From assembly GCA_005884985.1 (NCBI GenBank), contig VAYK01000136.1:1-7118 (forward strand): a stretch of 7,118 nt of DNA, given 5' to 3'. The DNA comes from Actinomycetota bacterium. GTDB lineage: Bacteria; Actinomycetota; Thermoleophilia; Solirubrobacterales; 70-9. This document shows, one piece after another, positions 6,240 through 7,118 of the stretch. The notes below the pieces were generated by a model. It was not told the DNA's origin, did not search any database, and was given only the letters and a program-made list of their open reading frames with translations. Made by a program: the position numbers and the translations under genes. Position 1 is the stretch's first letter. The number at the start of each line of letters is the position of its first letter.

Positions 6240-6271
6240 TGACAGCGGTAAGCCTAAGCCTGTCAGCTGAC
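6240..6271 (+). repeat. Inverted repeats after the sco-tlpA frame
   Basis: TGACAG (6240-6245) is inverted as CTGTCA (6260-6265) around a 14-base loop that contains TAAGCC twice in tandem (6249-6260). Overlapping it is a perfect 10-base palindrome GTCAGCTGAC (6262-6271). There is no T-run, so it is not a classical Rho-independent terminator. It could be a weak transcript-end hairpin or a repressor site for the downstream gene. Confidence 0.25.
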
Positions 6272-6303
6272 TAACTGAGCGCGCCCGCATTCCGCGCCAT
6301 GCC

Positions 6304-6386
6304 CGGGCCGCGTCGGCACGACAGCGCTCTTACGAGCGGCGCGGCGTCGTCCCAGGTTCGAATCCGGTCGGGCGGCGCCCGGCCCG
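6304..6386 (+). other. tRNA-like element or tRNA remnant with a T-arm motif
   Basis: The 11-mer GGTTCGAATCC (6355-6365) is the standard T-loop core of a bacterial tRNA. Upstream lie two perfect small hairpins in the order expected for D and anticodon arms: GTCG/CGAC (6312-6322) and CGCTC/GAGCG (6325-6338), but their loops are only three and four bases. The T stem is imperfect; one extra T after CC would give CCAGG/CCTGG. CGGGCCG (6304-6310) can pair with CGGCCCG (6380-6386), though GC-rich DNA makes this weak evidence. It does not fold as a complete canonical tRNA, so it is more likely a decayed copy, an attachment-site fragment or chance than a working tRNA. Confidence 0.25.
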
Positions 6387-6399
6387 TAGGATGCTCGCC

Positions 6400-7118
6400 A
6401 TGCGCTTCGGGATCGCGGTCTTCCCCACCGACTATGCGGCCGATCCCGCGACGATCGGACGGTTGGTCGAAGAGCGCCGCTTCGAATCGCTGTTCTTTCC
6501 CGAGCAGACCCACATCCCGGCGAGCCGCCGAACTCCCTACCCCGGCGGCGGCGAACTGCCCCGGGAATACAGCCGCACGTTTGACCCGTTCGTTGCGCTG
6601 ACTGCGGCCGCCGCCGCTACGGAGAAGCTCCTGGTCGGCACCGGAATCTGCCTCCTGATCGAGCGCGACCCGATCATCACCGCGAAAGAGGTCGCTTCCG
6701 TCGATCGCCTCTCCGGCGGGCGGCTCCTGTTCGGCGTGGGCGCCGGCTGGAACATCGAGGAAATGGAGAACCACGGGACCGACCCGCGCCGGCGCTTTTC
6801 GCTGATGCGCGAGCGGATCGAGGCGATGAAGGCGATCTGGACCGAGGACGAGGCCTCCTACCACGGCGAGCACGTCGATTTCGACCCGATCTGGTGCTGG
6901 CCGAAGCCGATCCAGGAGCCGCACCCTCCTGTGCTCGTAGGCGGCAACGGCGAGCGGGTGCTCGACCGGGTGGTCGCCTTCGGCGATGAGTGGATGCCAA
7001 ACCGCGCCTCCGGCCTGCGCGAGCGGATCGAGAACCTCAACCGACTCGCCGAGGAGGCAGGGCGCGGTCCGATCCCCGTCACCGTGTCAGGCGCGAAGCC
7101 GGATCGCGAGCTGACCGA
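6400..7118 (+). CDS. LLM class (luciferase-like) F420-dependent type oxidoreductase, 3' end missing
   Basis: 239 codons are present and the frame runs off the window; such proteins are usually about 280-300 aa. It fits the bacterial luciferase-like superfamily, a TIM barrel that binds F420 or FMN, and most resembles the Rv2161c-type subgroup. Supporting motifs are MRFGIAVFPTD at the start, FFPEQTHIP (32-40), FDPFVALTAAA (61-71), LLVGTGICLL (77-86), the hallmark DRLSGGRLLFGVGAGW (102-117) and PVLVGGNG (177-184). The substrate cannot be told from sequence. ATG 6400 is preferred because AGG at 6388-6390 is nine bases upstream; an in-frame ATG at 6391 would add three residues. It is separated from the oxidase operon by 168 nt and has no evident functional tie to it. 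Confidence 0.9.
   Translation, partial: MRFGIAVFPTDYAADPATIGRLVEERRFESLFFPEQTHIPASRRTPYPGGGELPREYSRTFDPFVALTAAAAATEKLLVGTGICLLIERDPIITAKEVASVDRLSGGRLLFGVGAGWNIEEMENHGTDPRRRFSLMRERIEAMKAIWTEDEASYHGEHVDFDPIWCWPKPIQEPHPPVLVGGNGERVLDRVVAFGDEWMPNRASGLRERIENLNRLAEEAGRGPIPVTVSGAKPDRELT

Noticed and set aside
6271..6290. Minus-strand GCTCAGTTAGTCAG as a tRNA D-arm
   Set aside because: The reverse complement does not continue into an anticodon arm or T-arm, and the D stem does not close with the usual GAGC.

Overview
The window is a high-GC bacterial segment in which every supported gene lies on the + strand. It carries a heme-copper (aa3-type) cytochrome c oxidase operon with its copper and thiol assembly factors, followed by the start of an unrelated flavin/F420-type oxidoreductase gene. 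The GC-rich third positions, GTG starts, four-base ATGA overlaps, CtaG-type assembly factor and F420-type luciferase-like enzyme suggest an actinobacterium. A deep-branching class such as Thermoleophilia would fit, but that placement is inference from general family knowledge.

Layout: (1) 1-206, upstream flank with no gene I can name. (2) 207-866, a membrane-anchored cupredoxin. (3) 877-1707, oxidase subunit II with a complete CuA site and no fused cytochrome c. (4) 1704-3539, subunit I, 611 aa. (5) 3536-4132, subunit III. (6) 4143-5003, CtaG copper-insertion factor. (7) 5019-5153, a 44-aa single-span membrane protein behind a perfect AGGAGG. (8) 5182-6231, one open frame holding a SCO copper chaperone followed by a TlpA/ResA-like thioredoxin. 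(9) 6232-6399, a non-coding gap with inverted repeats and a tRNA T-arm-like element. (10) 6400 to the window end, a truncated LLM-class oxidoreductase. Genes 2-8 are spaced by overlaps of 4 nt or gaps of 10-28 nt, so they look like a single transcription unit.

How it works together: subunits I-III form the oxidase, which reduces O2 with electrons received at CuA of subunit II. SCO delivers copper to CuA, CtaG serves CuB of subunit I, and TlpA keeps the CuA or SCO cysteines reduced. No cytochrome c (no CXXCH) is encoded here, so the upstream cupredoxin is a candidate electron donor or copper carrier.

The most unusual points are these. Subunit I keeps all its metal ligands but lacks the whole stretch that forms transmembrane helix VIII (the K-channel helix) in other family members. 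It also has Arg at the D-channel Asp position and Gly at an Mg-site Asp position. It carries two extra N-terminal membrane spans. SCO and TlpA share one frame with no stop between them, in a topology that would place TlpA on the wrong side of the membrane unless it is separately initiated. The leading cupredoxin has a CxxxC...M pattern without the usual second His. I see no CRISPR array, insertion sequence or defence-type system.
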